This document shows, piece by piece, positions 1 through 6,871 of a stretch of DNA of 25,458 nucleotides. Both the position numbers and the translations under genes were made by a program. Origin of the DNA: Bacteroidaceae bacterium. Lineage in GTDB: Bacteria; Bacteroidota; Bacteroidia; Bacteroidales; Bacteroidaceae. Positions within the stretch are counted from its first letter, which is position 1, and each line of letters starts with the position of its first letter. Below the pieces are notes generated by a model that had not been told where the DNA came from, ran no database searches, and worked only from the letters and a program-made list of their open reading frames with translations. The DNA is taken from positions 1 to 25,458 of the forward strand of contig JAILIJ010000186.1 in NCBI GenBank assembly GCA_024695315.1. The letters are read 5' to 3'.

Positions 1-8
1 CGATGAGA

Positions 9-1052
9 TTAGTTGTTCTCTGGACGGAGCTGACGAACAACCTCAGCAGTACGCCACATCTCAGACTCGTGGAGAGCAGCAAGCTCCTTCTCAAGACCTA
101 CACGGTAGTCAGGCTTAGAGTTTGCGTCGATAGAGATCTGAGCCTCGTTACCAGACTTAACAGACTGATAGAGCTTCTGAACAACAGGCTTGATAGCGTC
201 GTGGAAAGGACCCATCCAGTCGAGTGCACCACGCTGAGCTGTTGTAGAGCAGTTAGCGTACATCCAGTCCATACCCTTCTGAGCGAAGAGTGGCATAAGT
301 GACTGAGTGAGCTCTTCAACTGTCTCATTGAAAGCCTCAGATGGAGTGTGACCGTTCTCACGAAGCACCTCATACTGAGCGAGGAGAAGACCCTGGATAG
401 CACCCATAAGAGAACCGCGCTCACCAGTAAGGTCAGAAGTAGCCTCACGCTGGAAAGTAGTCTCAAAGAGGTAACCAGAACCGATACCGATACCAAGAGC
501 GAGAGTACGGTCAAGAGCCTTACCTGTTGCATCCTGATAAACAGCGTATGATGAGTTAAGTCCACGTCCCTCAAGGAACATAGTACGGAGTGATGTACCA
601 GAACCCTTAGGAGCAACCATGATAACGTCGATGTCCTTCTGTGGAACACAACCAGTGCGGTCGTTCCAAGTAATAGCAAAACCGTGTGAGAAATAAAGAG
701 CCTTACCTGGAGTAAGATACTGCTTAAGTGTTGGCCATACTGACATTACAGCAGCGTCAGAAAGAAGACACATGATGATTGTACCCTTCTGAGCAGCCTC
801 CTCGATAGAGAAGAGAGTCTCGCCTGGCTTCCATCCGTCAGCGATAGCCTTTTCAAAAGTCTTGCCCTGACGCTGACCAACGATTACATTGAAACCGTTG
901 TCACGAAGGTTACAAGCCTGACCAGGACCCTGAACACCATAACCGATAACTGCGATAGTCTCGTCCTTAAGAATCTCACGAGCTTTCTCGAGTGGGAATT
1001 CCTCACGTGTCATTACCTCTTCGATAACGCCACCAAAATTCATTTTTGCCAT
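9..1052 (-). CDS. ilvC: Ketol-acid reductoisomerase (NADP+)
   Basis: This enzyme converts 2-acetolactate or 2-aceto-2-hydroxybutyrate to the 2,3-dihydroxy acid with NADPH and Mg2+, the second common step of valine, leucine and isoleucine synthesis in the cytoplasm. The 347-residue protein has a Rossmann motif GYGVQG at residues 37-42 and the catalytic-His segment YFSHGF (H123). The metal-ligand pattern is D207/E211 in SDLTGERG and E243/E247 in NETVEE, with ligands assigned by family spacing. Length fits a complete short-form enzyme. From memory, the central and C-terminal wording (EGRGLNSSYAV, CSTTAQRGALDW, final LRPENN) resembles fungal mitochondrial Ilv5 more than the long E. coli IlvC. It follows ilvN by 142 bp and has its own -7 box at 1105-1112. 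A start at Met4 is possible. The stop lies at the left edge, so the gene is complete. Confidence 0.96.
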   Translation of the reverse strand: MAKMNFGGVIEEVMTREEFPLEKAREILKDETIAVIGYGVQGPGQACNLRDNGFNVIVGQRQGKTFEKAIADGWKPGETLFSIEEAAQKGTIIMCLLSDAAVMSVWPTLKQYLTPGKALYFSHGFAITWNDRTGCVPQKDIDVIMVAPKGSGTSLRTMFLEGRGLNSSYAVYQDATGKALDRTLALGIGIGSGYLFETTFQREATSDLTGERGSLMGAIQGLLLAQYEVLRENGHTPSEAFNETVEELTQSLMPLFAQKGMDWMYANCSTTAQRGALDWMGPFHDAIKPVVQKLYQSVKSGNEAQISIDANSKPDYRVGLEKELAALHESEMWRTAEVVRQLRPENN

Positions 1053-1104
1053 TTGATTTACTTTTTATTTAGTGAATTAATAATATCTGTTACAAATACG
1101 GCCG

Positions 1105-1112
1105 CAAAGGTA
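1105..1112 (-). promoter_or_regulatory. Promoter -7 box for ilvC
   Basis: On the minus strand this reads TACCTTTG, an exact match to the Bacteroidota -7 consensus TAnnTTTG. It lies in the 142-bp gap between ilvN and ilvC and would give a 5' leader of roughly 45 nt before the ilvC ATG at 1052. No convincing -33 TTTG was found at the usual distance. It suggests ilvC can be transcribed independently of the attenuated ilvDBN unit. Confidence 0.6.
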
Positions 1113-1194
1113 ATAAAAAAACAGCAAAAACGATGCATTATTACTAATTTATTACTGTTTGAGCTCATATTTAATCATTTTTAAATGAAAACCC

Positions 1195-1872
1195 CTATTT
1201 TTCCTGTCTTCTCTTCTCGCGCTCGGCCAAATAAGCATCCAAGTGCTCAGTAAAAGACTTGGTGATTGCTATTCGTCCAGAGCGGACAAACTGAAGCACA
1301 CAATCCAGTTTAGACAAGGATTCATAGAGATGAAGTATTTCGTCGGTAATACCAGTCTTCTCCACAATAGCATACGTAGGGTTGACCTCTACGACATGTG
1401 CGCCATGGAAACGTATCAGTTTGCTTACATCCTTATTAGCCAGCATAACTGGTGTACTAACCTTCAACAGACAAGTCTCGTTGATAAAGATATCGTCATC
1501 TGTAAAATAATGAGCCTGGAGCACGTCGATACGCTTTTCCACCTGAGCAACAACCATCTTTGCCATTGTCTCGTCACAGAAACAAGTGATGGTGTACTTA
1601 TGAGCACCAGGAGTACTGGAAGCACAAACATTAAGAGACTCGATATTTACCTGTCTACGCGTAAAAACGGCCGTTATCTGCGAGAGCAAACCTGGCACGT
1701 TCTCCGAATATATGATGAACGTATAGAGTTTTGTGGAATTTTCCTGTTCCATTTCTTTCATTGTTTCTTTTATTTGTTGTTGTACTGGCGGCTTGCTGCG
1801 CTGCAGGGCTTTATCACACTTACCACAAGTAGTGCAGTCGCCACACTGACCTCCAAAAGATTTTGTTGCCAT
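1195..1872 (-). CDS. ilvN: Acetolactate synthase small (regulatory) subunit with Cys-rich N-terminal extension
   Basis: This is the regulatory subunit of acetohydroxyacid synthase, which binds the IlvB catalytic subunit and mediates feedback by branched-chain amino acids. An ACT domain begins near residue 47 (LYTFIIYSENVPGLLSQITA, with the family's GLLSQIT turn) and a second C-terminal domain covers about residues 125-210. The start overlaps the ilvB stop as TAATG, the usual arrangement for translational coupling, which supports the long N-terminus. The oddity is the first ~45 residues, which precede the normal family start (around Met41). They carry four cysteines, C10, C13, C16 and C19, spaced CX2CX2CX2C, followed by a Lys/Gln-rich linker. 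This could bind metal or an Fe-S cluster, but no function is established here. The stop codon is TAG. Confidence 0.94.
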   Translation of the reverse strand: MATKSFGGQCGDCTTCGKCDKALQRSKPPVQQQIKETMKEMEQENSTKLYTFIIYSENVPGLLSQITAVFTRRQVNIESLNVCASSTPGAHKYTITCFCDETMAKMVVAQVEKRIDVLQAHYFTDDDIFINETCLLKVSTPVMLANKDVSKLIRFHGAHVVEVNPTYAIVEKTGITDEILHLYESLSKLDCVLQFVRSGRIAITKSFTEHLDAYLAEREKRRQEK

Positions 1873-3563
1873 TATATTTCCAAAAGCATATTATCCACAT
1901 CGGCTCCAGGAGGAGTCATAGGGAGCACATTGTCCACTTCCTTGATAGCACACTGAAGTAGATAAGGACCAGGAGTGCTGAGCATTTCTGCTATGGCCTT
2001 GTCGAGGTCTTTGCGCTCAACGACTGTCTTTGCAGGGATGTTGTATGCCTTGGCAATAAGTTCATAGTCTGGGTTAGCCATTGGGGTGAATGAATAACGG
2101 TGGTTGAAGAACATAGCCTGCCACTGGCGAACATTACCCAAGAAATTATTGTTAAGAAGAATAATCTTTACTGGCGCTCCCTGCTCCATTATGGTTCCAA
2201 ACTCCTGAATTGTCATTTGCAGTCCACCATCTCCACAGAACATACATACTGTACGGTCAGGTGCTCCGAATGTTGCTCCTATGGCTGCAGGAAGTCCGAA
2301 TCCCATAGTACCGATACCACCAGAAGTAATGACCGAACGTGGCTTAGTGTACTTGAAGTATCGGCATCCGAACATCTGGTTCTGACCGACATCAGTAACG
2401 AGTACCGCCTCATTATTTGAAGCCTCGCTAACCTTTCTGACCACCTCGCCCATGAGCAGAGGTCCGTCCTTAGGATTAATGGCCTTGTCGATAACCTTAT
2501 TAAATTCCTTTTCTGCGTATGGTTTGAATCCAGAAATCCAACTATCATGCTTAGCCTCATCAAGGAGTTCTGTTACGGCTGGAATAGATTCCTTACAATC
2601 TCCATGAACAGCAAGATCGACATGCACATTCTTATTGAACTCAGCAGCGTCAATATCGAAATGAATGACCTTAGCCTGCTTAGCGTAAGTAGAAAGCTTA
2701 CCTGTCACACGGTCGTCGAAGCGCATACCAATGGCAATGAGCAAATCACACTGGTTAGTCATCACATTAGGACCAAGATTACCGTGCATTCCGAGCATAC
2801 CCATATTGAGCGGATGCTCTGTTGGTAAAGCTGAAAGTCCAAGAAGAGTTGAACCGAACGGAATCTGTGCCTTCTCGAGGAAAGCCTCCACCTCCTTACG
2901 TGCTCCACCAATTTCTACGCCTTGACCAATGAGCGCGAAAGGCTTCACGCTGTCATTAATCATCTTAGCAGCCTGCTTGATATTGTCCATATTCAACTGT
3001 GGATATGGATCGTAAGAACGAATGAAGTCAACCTTAGCTGGCTGATAATCCACCATACCTGTCTGCGCATTCTTAGCAAAGTCAAGCACAACAGGACCTG
3101 GACGTCCACTCTTTGCTATATAGAAAGCTCGGCTTACAGCCCAAGCCACATCTTCAGCTCTACGTATCTGATAGCTCCACTTTGAAGCAGGAGAAGTAAC
3201 GCCAACGACGTCAACCTCCTGAAAAGCATCTGTTCCAAGCATAGCAACACCAACCTGTCCACAGATAACGACCAATGGTGTTGAGTCTGCCATAGCATCG
3301 GCAATACCAGTTACGGTATTTGTTGCACCCGGACCCGAAGTCACGATGGCACATCCTACTTTACCGCTAACACGTGCATAGCCCTGAGCGGCATGTACAG
3401 CGCCCTGTTCATGACGAACGAGGACATGGTGTAATGTTTCCTTATGATCATAGAGTGCATCGTATGTCGGCATGATAGCTCCGCCCGGATATCCGAAGAG
3501 TATATCAACTCCCTCATTCTCCAAGGCTCTCATCATAGCCTCTGCACCTGTTATTTTTTCCAT
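1872..3563 (-). CDS. ilvB: Acetolactate synthase large (catalytic) subunit
   Basis: This thiamine-diphosphate enzyme condenses two pyruvates to 2-acetolactate, or pyruvate with 2-oxobutyrate, the first committed step of branched-chain amino acid synthesis. The 563-residue protein has the usual three domains. The N-terminal pyrimidine-binding domain carries the activating glutamate E52 in RHEQGAVHAA. A central FAD-type domain follows (about 190-330). The C-terminal PP domain has the ThDP motif GDGG at 444-447 through NN at 471-472, then RQWQ. Length and motifs indicate a complete, functional enzyme. It lies 49 bp downstream of ilvD and its stop overlaps the ilvN start (TAATG), so large and small subunits are probably made in a coupled way. 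Expression should be governed by the leader upstream of ilvD. Confidence 0.97.
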   Translation of the reverse strand: MEKITGAEAMMRALENEGVDILFGYPGGAIMPTYDALYDHKETLHHVLVRHEQGAVHAAQGYARVSGKVGCAIVTSGPGATNTVTGIADAMADSTPLVVICGQVGVAMLGTDAFQEVDVVGVTSPASKWSYQIRRAEDVAWAVSRAFYIAKSGRPGPVVLDFAKNAQTGMVDYQPAKVDFIRSYDPYPQLNMDNIKQAAKMINDSVKPFALIGQGVEIGGARKEVEAFLEKAQIPFGSTLLGLSALPTEHPLNMGMLGMHGNLGPNVMTNQCDLLIAIGMRFDDRVTGKLSTYAKQAKVIHFDIDAAEFNKNVHVDLAVHGDCKESIPAVTELLDEAKHDSWISGFKPYAEKEFNKVIDKAINPKDGPLLMGEVVRKVSEASNNEAVLVTDVGQNQMFGCRYFKYTKPRSVITSGGIGTMGFGLPAAIGATFGAPDRTVCMFCGDGGLQMTIQEFGTIMEQGAPVKIILLNNNFLGNVRQWQAMFFNHRYSFTPMANPDYELIAKAYNIPAKTVVERKDLDKAIAEMLSTPGPYLLQCAIKEVDNVLPMTPPGADVDNMLLEI

Positions 3564-3612
3564 AATTTTACAAGCGATTTAGATTAAGTCCTTCACTATC
3601 CTCTCTCTCGTT

Positions 3613-5415
3613 TTAGTCGATGATACGCACACCACCCTTGTCTGCACTTGCCACAGACTGAGCATACGCACGCAGAGCCTTTGACACTACACGGTTGCGC
3701 TTGAGTGGCTGCTGTGGACGTGCTGCAAGTTCCTCATCTGTAAGTTTGACATTAATAGAACGACTTGGAATATCAATAACGATAATGTCGCCATCCTTAA
3801 TCTTTCCAATGTTACCACCTGAAGCAGCCTCTGGAGAGATGTGACCGATAGAAAGTCCTGATGTTCCTCCTGAGAAACGTCCGTCAGTAATGAGGGCGCA
3901 TTCCTTACCCATGTGCATAGACTTAATATATGATGTTGGATAGAGCATTTCCTGCATACCAGGACCGCCCTTAGGACCTTCATGTGTAATAACTACGCAG
4001 TCGCCCTTCTTAACCTTTCCGCCAAGGATTCCCTCACAGGCATCATCCTGAGAGTCGAACACAACTGCTGGACCTTCGAAGTGCCAGAGTTCTGGAGCCA
4101 CACCTGCAGTCTTAACGACACATCCGTCCTGAGCAATATTTCCGAAGAGAACAGCCAAACCGCCGTCCTTTGTATAAGCATGTTCGATATCACGAATACA
4201 TCCGTTCTCACGGTCAGTATCGAGTGACTCCCAACGTGTGTCCTGTGAACCCATAACGTTAGAGAACTTGCCACCTGGAGCTGAATGATAGATACGGTCA
4301 GCCTCTGGGTCGATAGTATCGCCTGTAATGCTGTACTTCTTGATATCCTCGCCAAGTGTTGCACCATTCACACGCTTAACAGTTAAGTCAAGTAGATTAC
4401 CCTTTGCCAACTCACCAAGGATTCCGAGAATACCTCCAGCACGATTCTCCTCCTGAATAGAATATTTCTGCCAGTTTGGAGCGAGCTTACAGAGGAATGG
4501 CACCTTACGGCTGAGAGCGTCGATGTCAGACATCTTGAAGTCTACCTCTGCCTCCTGAGCAACAGCAAGGAGGTGGAGCACAGTATTAGTAGATGCACCC
4601 ATAGCAATATCAAGAGTCATGGCATTCATGAAAGCCTGACGAGATGCTATAGAACGTGGGAGCACACTTTCGTCTCCATCCTGATAATAAGCGAAGGCGT
4701 TCTTCACGATAATCTTTGCAGCATCCTTAAAGAGCTGGATACGATTGACGTGAGTAGCAAGTATAGAACCGTTACCTGGTAGTGAAAGACCGAGTGCCTC
4801 AGTAAGTGAGTTCATAGAATTAGCTGTAAACATACCAGAGCAAGCACCACAACCAGGACAAGCCATGCTCTCCACCTTAGCAAGTTCTTCCTCGCTAACA
4901 GTAGGGTCACCTCCCTTAATCATAGCTGTAATAAGGTCTGCATTCTCTCCGTTCAGCTTGTGGCTTTCCATAGGACCACCTGACACGAATACAGCAGGAA
5001 TGTTAAGACGCATAGCAGCCATGAGCATACCTGGAGTCACCTTGTCACAGTTTGAAATACAAACCATAGCATCAGCCTTATGAGCATTAACCATATACTC
5101 CACAGAGTCTGCAATAATATCGCGTGAAGGAAGTGAGTATAGCATACCGTCGTGTCCCATTGCAATACCGTCATCCACAGCAATAGTATTGAACTCAGCT
5201 GCATAGCAACCCAGCTTTTCTATTTCAGCCTTGACAATCTGACCAATCTCATGAAGATGAGTGTGACCAGGTACAAACTGAGTGAATGAATTTACAATGG
5301 CAATTATAGGTTTACCAAACTGCTCTCTCTTCATGCCGTTAGCTACCCAAAGAGCACGAGCTCCAGCCATACGGCGACCTTCTGTGCAGACAGCGCTGCG
5401 TAATGGATGTTTCAT
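3613..5415 (-). CDS. ilvD: Dihydroxy-acid dehydratase
   Basis: This Fe-S enzyme dehydrates 2,3-dihydroxy acids to 2-oxo acids, the third common step in valine and isoleucine synthesis. The 600-residue length is typical of the family. Expected ligands are visible by alignment to E. coli IlvD from memory: metal ligands D82 (VDDGIAMGHDGM) and D124, cluster cysteines C123 (CISNCDK) and C192 (CPGCGACSGMFTANSM), and K125 after the second cysteine. It is the first structural gene of the ilvDBN unit. The ATG at 5415 begins the conserved MKHPLRSAVCTEG N-terminus and lies about 35 nt after the U-run of the leader terminator (5451-5482). Transcription into this gene should therefore depend on terminator read-through, probably controlled by branched-chain aminoacyl-tRNA supply. 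Confidence 0.97.
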   Translation of the reverse strand: MKHPLRSAVCTEGRRMAGARALWVANGMKREQFGKPIIAIVNSFTQFVPGHTHLHEIGQIVKAEIEKLGCYAAEFNTIAVDDGIAMGHDGMLYSLPSRDIIADSVEYMVNAHKADAMVCISNCDKVTPGMLMAAMRLNIPAVFVSGGPMESHKLNGENADLITAMIKGGDPTVSEEELAKVESMACPGCGACSGMFTANSMNSLTEALGLSLPGNGSILATHVNRIQLFKDAAKIIVKNAFAYYQDGDESVLPRSIASRQAFMNAMTLDIAMGASTNTVLHLLAVAQEAEVDFKMSDIDALSRKVPFLCKLAPNWQKYSIQEENRAGGILGILGELAKGNLLDLTVKRVNGATLGEDIKKYSITGDTIDPEADRIYHSAPGGKFSNVMGSQDTRWESLDTDRENGCIRDIEHAYTKDGGLAVLFGNIAQDGCVVKTAGVAPELWHFEGPAVVFDSQDDACEGILGGKVKKGDCVVITHEGPKGGPGMQEMLYPTSYIKSMHMGKECALITDGRFSGGTSGLSIGHISPEAASGGNIGKIKDGDIIVIDIPSRSINVKLTDEELAARPQQPLKRNRVVSKALRAYAQSVASADKGGVRIID

Positions 5416-5450
5416 AATCTATGATATTTTTTTTATTTTTTTACATAACC

Positions 5451-5482
5451 AAAAAAAACCTCCCTCACATTCGTAAGAAAGG
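5451..5482 (-). terminator. Attenuator terminator in the ilvDBN leader (segments 3:4)
   Basis: On the minus strand, CCTTTCTTAC (5482-5473) pairs with GTGAGGGAGG (5468-5459) across a GAAT loop. This is a 10-bp stem that includes G-U pairs, followed immediately by eight U residues (5458-5451). It is a standard intrinsic terminator, but it lies inside the leader, about 35 nt before the ilvD ATG, so it would stop transcription before the structural genes. Its 5' arm is the same segment that pairs with the upstream antiterminator arm at 5526-5536. Confidence 0.85.
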
Positions 5483-5536
5483 CTTTATACATACATATCA
5501 ATATATCGTTAATTGTAAGCACATACTTTCTTACGA
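5471..5536 (-). promoter_or_regulatory. Antiterminator stem (segments 2:3)
   Basis: On the minus strand, TCGTAAGAAAG (5536-5526) inside the leader ORF is perfectly complementary over 11 bp to CTTTCTTACGA (5481-5471), with a 44-nt loop containing the leader stop codon. The second arm is also the 5' arm of the terminator, so the two structures exclude each other. The first arm starts about 15 nt after the Val17-Val18 codons. A ribosome stalled within the Leu/Ile/Val run would leave this arm free, and a ribosome proceeding to the stop would tend to cover or melt it. The RNA pairing is direct from sequence; the regulatory reading is inference. Confidence 0.8.
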
Positions 5537-5604
5537 CAAGAACATTTCTTGACGACCAATAGTCTAATAATGACTGCTAGTAGAATGCTGCTAATAATTA
5601 ACAT
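5509..5604 (-). CDS. Branched-chain amino acid leader peptide (attenuation)
   Basis: This short ORF of 31 codons runs from ATG at 5604 to TAA at 5509. The peptide begins MLIISSILLAVIIRLLVV (residues 1-18) and ends KKCSCRKKVCAYN. Thirteen of residues 2-18 are Leu, Ile or Val, including adjacent codon runs Ile-Ile, Leu-Leu, Ile-Ile, Leu-Leu and Val-Val. These are exactly the products of the operon downstream. It lies about 35 nt after the predicted start of transcription and ends 27 nt before the leader terminator. The 3' part of the ORF encodes the antiterminator arm. By analogy with enterobacterial ilvL/ivbL/leuL leaders, the act of translation, not the peptide, is probably the function. An overlapping 9-codon ORF starting at 5627 in another frame is not favoured. 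A weak purine-rich stretch (AAAAAAGAGTAAAG) precedes the start. Confidence 0.85.
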   Translation of the reverse strand: MLIISSILLAVIIRLLVVKKCSCRKKVCAYN

Positions 5605-5644
5605 ATATCTTTACTCTTTTTTATCATTTGGTATTTTGATGTTG

Positions 5645-5671
5645 CAAATATAGATATTTTTATTAAAACAA
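5645..5671 (-). promoter_or_regulatory. Promoter of the ilv leader-ilvDBN operon
   Basis: On the minus strand there is a -7 box TATATTTG (5652-5645), an exact fit to TAnnTTTG, preceded after 16 nt by a TTG (5671-5669) that can serve as the -33 element. Transcription would start near 5639, giving a leader of about 225 nt that contains the leader peptide and both alternative stems. Confidence 0.7.
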
Positions 5672-5800
5672 CTTATAAAAATATGTATTTTTTTATCCAT
5701 TATCTAATAAAAAATAAGAAAAACATCATTTTTGCTCAATAATCGTAAGCAAAGTTCGTATTTTTTTATTTTGACACAGCCTCTTTTCCATTTAAACAAA

Positions 5801-5865
5801 AGCATCGAAAAGTATCAAAAAGCATCGAAAAGTATCGAAAAGCATCGAAAAGCATCAAAAAGCAT
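5801..5865. repeat. Decamer tandem repeat (six and a half copies of AGCATCGAAA)
   Basis: Six consecutive 10-bp units plus a half unit follow the consensus AG(C/T)ATC(G/A)AAA. They begin at 5801, 5811, 5821, 5831, 5841 and 5851, with AGCAT at 5861. Variation is limited to positions 3 and 7. The period is close to one helical turn. The array lies about 150 bp upstream of the ilv promoter and downstream of the PHP phosphatase gene. No ORF of plausible composition explains it. Confidence 0.9.
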
Positions 5866-6113
5866 ATTTTCCGATTACCCATGTCGTATATTTGCCGCCG
5901 TGTTCTAGAAGCATAAACTTCATAAAACTGATTCGAAGCCAATACGAAGGTAATACGAAGCGTTGCCGAAGGAACTGGGGTAAATAACTATACCCTGACG
6001 TCTGCGTGCATAGACATCCGTCAACGAAAACTTGACTTTTCAACCAAGCATTTAGGACGTCATCGTTCTTTGACATTATGATACAAACATTCCTGAAGCA
6101 TTTATTTCACACT
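5866..6113 (+). other. Non-coding stretch with a candidate promoter and two hairpins
   Basis: The stretch between the decamer array and the PHP gene has no credible gene. A minus-strand ORF at 5855-6076 looks spurious. On the plus strand there is a TATATTTG -7-like box at 5887-5894. Next come near-repeats AATACGAAGG/TAATACGAAG (5941-5960), a small hairpin GGGTA/TACCC (5978-5995), and a second hairpin with outer arms TGACG/CGTCA (5996-6023) and inner GTCT/AGAC. This could be a small RNA or a dispersed repeat. No clear terminator follows, so the call is tentative. Confidence 0.35.
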
Positions 6114-6869
6114 TTAATGCTTAATTATCTGTAGAAACTTTTCAACGTCAGTATTCACAATCAACTCCTTTGGAAAACAAGTCTCGTGAAGCAGTTCGAG
6201 AGCAAATGAAAAGTCTGCCAACTGACTTGTGTGATGCGCATCACTACTAACGATTATCGGGTTGTCATACTTTCTACATAATTCAAGCATTTTAGAGAAA
6301 TATGGACGCGCCAGTTTTTTCCCTCGATAAGGATTAAGTGAAGAATTATTCAACTCCAAAAGCGTTCCTGTACGTTTTGCAGCAAGTACCACAGCCTCAA
6401 TATCAAAGTCAGAGGCCGTTCCATCGCAAGGATGCGAAATGATATTAACATGAGGATTTTCAATAGCACCAATCAAAGCCGATGTATTCTGACTTCTATT
6501 GCCATCATCATAACACAACTGATGAAGACCGGCAATAACATGATCGAAGCATCGCCAATAGACATCGTCCGTAATGTCAAGATTTCCCTCGTAGTCAAGG
6601 ATATTAAGTTCTGCTCCCATCAAAAGCTGCATATCCCCATATTGGCGAGGCACAATATACATGTTGCGAAAATACAACGGGTCGCAAGTACCAGGAATCA
6701 TCGGTCCATGTTCTGTAATGCCATAAACCTTGAGGCCCTTACGCTGAGCCTCAACAACCATCTCATTCAACGTACAGAAAGCATGACCGCTAACTATAGT
6801 GTGAGTATGAACATCAAGCAGAAAGTCTCCTACTGAGAGGAGACTTTCATTGGTATTATCTTTTATCAT
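6114..6869 (-). CDS. PHP-domain phosphatase, YcdX type
   Basis: The 251-residue cytoplasmic protein of the PHP superfamily probably hydrolyses phosphate esters using a trinuclear metal site. Visible metal-binding motifs are DVHTHT with H21 and H23, then H29 (SGHA), E53-H54 (ITEHGP), the glutamate in GAELNI near 87, H in ISHP, and the final SSDAHH. Their order and spacing match E. coli YcdX rather than histidinol phosphatase or the polymerase PHP domain. The substrate is unknown. It starts 2 nt after the stop of the large PL11 lyase gene, so it is the last gene of that transcription unit. A link to sugar-phosphate handling during pectin use is possible but unproven. Confidence 0.88.
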   Translation of the reverse strand: MIKDNTNESLLSVGDFLLDVHTHTIVSGHAFCTLNEMVVEAQRKGLKVYGITEHGPMIPGTCDPLYFRNMYIVPRQYGDMQLLMGAELNILDYEGNLDITDDVYWRCFDHVIAGLHQLCYDDGNRSQNTSALIGAIENPHVNIISHPCDGTASDFDIEAVVLAAKRTGTLLELNNSSLNPYRGKKLARPYFSKMLELCRKYDNPIIVSSDAHHTSQLADFSFALELLHETCFPKELIVNTDVEKFLQIIKH

Positions 6870-6871
6870 AT

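Noticed and set aside
1243..1956. A 237-codon plus-strand ORF antisense to ilvN and the end of ilvB
   Set aside because: It lies over clearly coding ilvN/ilvB sequence, its composition (His, Cys, Ser-rich, no domain pattern) is typical of a shadow frame, and it has no promoter-like box.
5509..5640. The ilv leader considered as a T-box or metabolite riboswitch
   Set aside because: No T-box specifier/antiterminator motif was seen, the phylum does not typically use T-boxes, and the leader ORF with two alternative stems explains the region better.
5855..6076. A 73-codon minus-strand ORF starting MSKNDDVLNAW
   Set aside because: It runs into the decamer array and over hairpin-forming repeats, has no recognisable family or ribosome-binding site, and looks like a chance frame across a non-coding repeat.
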